Of a stretch of 21,186 nt of DNA, positions 19,322 to 21,186 are shown in pieces (the first letter of the stretch is position 1; every line of letters starts with the position of its first letter). The DNA is from a virus: positions 1-21,186 of IMG/VR virus record IMGVR_UViG_3300005915_000144. One strand, written 5' to 3'. The notes under the pieces are model-generated. The model was given only the letters and a program-made list of their open reading frames with translations. It was not told the origin of the DNA and searched no databases. Made by a program: the position numbers and the translations under genes.

Positions 19322-19345
19322 ACCGCCTCCCTTAGTTGTCTATTT

Positions 19346-19426
19346 TTACTTTCGCCTTCGTCTTGGCTTAGCATCACCCTTTTTGCCTACTCTTGGTGTT
19401 CTTCCGCATGAACCTTTTGTTGCCAT
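19346..19426 (-). CDS. Tiny basic protein, 26 aa
   Basis: ATG 19426 follows AAAGGAG. The product, starting MATKGSCGRTPRVGKKGDAK and ending in RRRRK, has nine Arg/Lys beyond the first 12 residues. It is too short for a domain and could be a nucleic-acid or membrane-interacting peptide. Precise gene-like spacing (about 25 bases to the next start) supports translation. Confidence 0.5.
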   Translation of the reverse strand: MATKGSCGRTPRVGKKGDAKPRRRRK

Positions 19427-19465
19427 GATGTTCTCCTTTGGTTAGAAAAATCTTCGTGTTCTGCC

Positions 19466-20230
19466 TTATGGATATGATAGTTTTATTTCTGCTTTGCAAG
19501 TATATCCAGCGTCACCACCTCCATCATCCCCCGTCAAATCATTTCCATTCCCGCTTAAATCTTTCCAAGTAACACCATCAGCACTTACCCCATCTGAACA
19601 TTCGTTCAAAGACCAAGAAGCAACTAAATTATCAGGTTGAAGTTGCAACGCCTGTCGCTTTATTTTTGAATTATAGATACTTTTTATTTCTCCATCTGTC
19701 AAATCAATATCCCAGATGTCAACTTGGTAAATTGTTCCATTATACCAATCCGTAGCATCAGACCTACCCAAGTAAAAAACTCTTGGTGTCCCATGTATCG
19801 TCGGGCATAGTGAATATTCCGTTTGCGTAAAAACAATAGAGCCATTTCTATAAATCGTTGTTTCACAATTTGAATCAGAATCACTATCCCCAACTAAAAA
19901 TACAGTATTGTAAATTGTATCAGTGTCCCAAACTAAATCAGCAGTTTACGACACTCTCCAAGATGTTGAATACCATCCCGTTTCGATTTTTCCAGAATCT
20001 TTTAACATAAACCAATAATTATGCTTGCTTCCCGTAGCATTTTTAAGCACCATCATTTGAGCATTTGGATTTTCTTCATTTGTTTGATGCCATACTGAGA
20101 TAGTAAAATGCCCCGCTATTTGCAAAATATCGCCTGCTGATATTCCGTCGTCTGTATCGTCATGCTCAACCCCACACCAACCGATAGAACAAATAAAACA
20201 AAACAAAATTATAAGTGTAAACTTCTTCAT
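19466..20230 (-). pseudogene. Exported LamG-like protein interrupted by an in-frame TAA
   Basis: Signal peptide MKKFTLIILFCFICSIGW is followed by a concanavalin A/LamG-type sandwich: HFTISVWHQTNEENPNAQMM..., then KHNYWFMLKDSGKIETGWYS. At 19946-19948 an ochre stop ends this frame after TSWRVS. The same frame continues directly with TADLVWDTDTIYNTVFLVGD and NCETTIYRNGSIVF, then YNGTIYQVDIWDIDLTDGEI, ASWSLNECSDG and WKDLSGNGNDLTGDD, which is exactly the second half of a LamG domain. So this is one gene of about 254 codons with a single nonsense codon. It starts with an ATGA overlap to the gene upstream. Likely a sugar-binding surface protein. Confidence 0.75.
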
Positions 20231-20625
20231 CTATTGTCTTTCAACTGTTGAATTATCTCTGCTTTGGTTATTGAGTTGTTCGGGATTCTTACATTTATTC
20301 TTTGTATTAATGCTATTAGTAATTCCAAGTTAGTAACTTCAAATCTGTCAATAGCATCTAAGATAGATTGCTCTTTTACGTCTGTTTCATCTTTAAGAAT
20401 AGCCTCTTTTTCAGCTTTCGTCATTTCCAATACTTTGCCATCAACAACTTTATGAAATTTTGTTATTGTATCATAAGTATTGTTATCAATTCTTATTGCA
20501 TCTTTTCGCTGTGAACAAACAGCCCCACAAGATTTTCTCTTCCCAGTAATTGTTTCTCCGTCGTGAAAAACAAATGTTCCAGCGAAAAGAAATGGTATAA
20601 ATAAAAATATCAATAACCTATTCAT
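20227..20625 (-). CDS. Exported protein, 132 aa
   Basis: Start at 20625 (MNRLLIFLFIPFLFAG), which gives a clean signal peptide; an upstream in-frame ATG would add 19 residues without a hydrophobic logic. The mature part has CGAVCS (two Cys), then a soluble Asp/Glu/Lys region and a helical C-terminus (LLIALIQRINVRIPNNSITK). No family recognised. It overlaps the LamG gene by 4 bases and the appendage gene by 8, so all three are coupled. Confidence 0.6.
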   Translation of the reverse strand: MNRLLIFLFIPFLFAGTFVFHDGETITGKRKSCGAVCSQRKDAIRIDNNTYDTITKFHKVVDGKVLEMTKAEKEAILKDETDVKEQSILDAIDRFEVTNLELLIALIQRINVRIPNNSITKAEIIQQLKDNR

Positions 20626-21186
20626 GTAGTGAAGCCCCCCTAAATTCCACATCATCTGCTGTGGTGTCTGTGTCGTCTGCATCTCGACATATTTTTATAA
20701 TTATTAAATCATCTTCGGCACAACTATCGTCATTTGACAATGTGGCGGTAAGTTTAGCTTGGTGTCCTGCCGTTGTACTTACTGAGCCAGATGATAAATT
20801 ATTTACTGAATCAAAACTATCTGTGTCCATATCTGCGTCGCTTTTGCCGCACATAACATAAACTTCCAATTCTACAATATCACTCGTTGAAGTTGTTTCA
20901 AGAGAGTACACTATATCAATATCCAAACCAGAAGTGTATGGAGTTAAAACACCTTGCCATCTGGCACATTCATCAGTTGTGTCATCAAATAACCCACGCC
21001 ATTGTAGATTACCTGCGTCAATACCCATTGGATTGGTTGCTGGCAACTTAGCTGATTTTGGGTCTAATTGCCAAGCAAACCCTCCTCCACTTCCACCAGA
21101 GGGTAAATCGTCATAATCGCACTCTCTTACCCCAACCCCTGCCTCTTGACATAGAAAAGTATCTCCGCTTGCAAAAGTGCCTACTG
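20618..21186 (-). CDS. Probable phage appendage/fibre-type protein, 5' end beyond the window
   Basis: The open frame enters from the right edge (VGTFASGDTFLCQEAGVG... in the first codons) and ends at 20618. It includes a Gly-rich linker (PSGGSGGGFAWQLD), then NLQWRGLFDDTTDECARWQG and a beta-rich VLTPYTSGLDIDIVYSLETT, ending in DADDTDTTADDVEFRGASLHE. This layout (Trp-rich linker, jelly-roll-like strands, acidic Asp-Thr terminus) matches phage structural or receptor-binding proteins that follow tail genes. An apparent start at 21046 would be internal and is not used. Confidence 0.65.
   Translation of the reverse strand, partial: VGTFASGDTFLCQEAGVGVRECDYDDLPSGGSGGGFAWQLDPKSAKLPATNPMGIDAGNLQWRGLFDDTTDECARWQGVLTPYTSGLDIDIVYSLETTSTSDIVELEVYVMCGKSDADMDTDSFDSVNNLSSGSVSTTAGHQAKLTATLSNDDSCAEDDLIIIKICRDADDTDTTADDVEFRGASLHE

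Noticed and set aside
19083-19445. 120-aa plus-strand frame opposite the holin-like gene
   Set aside because: Antisense to two genes with strong starts; hydrophobic composition is only the complement of the coding strand.
19946-19948. Alternative genetic code with TAA as sense
   Set aside because: Many clear genes here (primary example: those ending at 1746, 2279, 2594) end with TAA at conserved boundaries.

Overview
The window looks like part of a double-stranded DNA bacteriophage or prophage genome. It has short, tightly packed genes with strong Shine-Dalgarno sites (AAGGAGG-like). A complete phage replication and recombination gene set lies on the plus strand, and a block of exported and appendage-type genes lies on the minus strand. 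No integrase, tRNA, rRNA or CRISPR array is visible. A lipoprotein with a clean lipobox and an O-antigen ligase/polymerase-like membrane protein suggest a Gram-negative host (inference). TAA, TAG and TGA all act as stops, so the standard bacterial code applies.

Layout. (1) Positions 1-902, minus strand: the start of a leftward operon (an unrecognised 234-aa protein and a cut-off gene). It is driven by a promoter with an A-tract UP element and a palindromic operator. (2) 903-1635: a 730-bp regulatory region between divergent operons, with an 11-bp long-range inverted repeat, a very G-poor stretch and a near-consensus sigma-70 promoter for the rightward operon. (3) 1636-4547, plus: many small early genes, including a possible clamp-like protein, an exported SleB-like cell-wall hydrolase and a terminase-N-terminus-like mini-protein. 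Two genes share a repeated leader hairpin. A type I hammerhead ribozyme lies between two genes at 2594-2650. (4) 4578-7092: a double-HTH regulator overlapping a primase/VapE-type helicase. (5) 7102-9463: accessory mini-genes with four copies of a short direct repeat, a Gly-Ser/Tyr/Asp hexanucleotide-repeat gene, a DUF551 remnant and two small membrane proteins. (6) 9475-9552: an unidentified structured RNA candidate. (7) 9568-17741: the main replication operon: SNF2 helicase, DUF2800 PD-(D/E)XK nuclease, DUF2815 ssDNA-binding-like protein, RyR-domain protein, family A DNA polymerase, zinc-ribbon protein, O-antigen ligase-like protein and RuvC-like resolvase. (8) 17722-17763: a hairpin terminator where the two strands converge. 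(9) 17799-21186, minus: the end of a leftward operon with an appendage-like protein, several signal-peptide proteins, a LamG-like protein broken by one in-frame stop, a holin-like membrane protein, DUF1353 and a lipoprotein.

Together, the plus-strand genes can prime, unwind, copy, coat, resect and resolve DNA. The minus-strand genes at both edges point the same way, so on a circular map they could be the start and the end of one late operon. The most notable findings are the hammerhead ribozyme, the unassigned RNA structure before the SNF2 gene, the repeat-bounded mini-gene cluster with its hexanucleotide tract, the internal start in the SNF2 gene, and the O-antigen ligase-like gene inside the replication operon.
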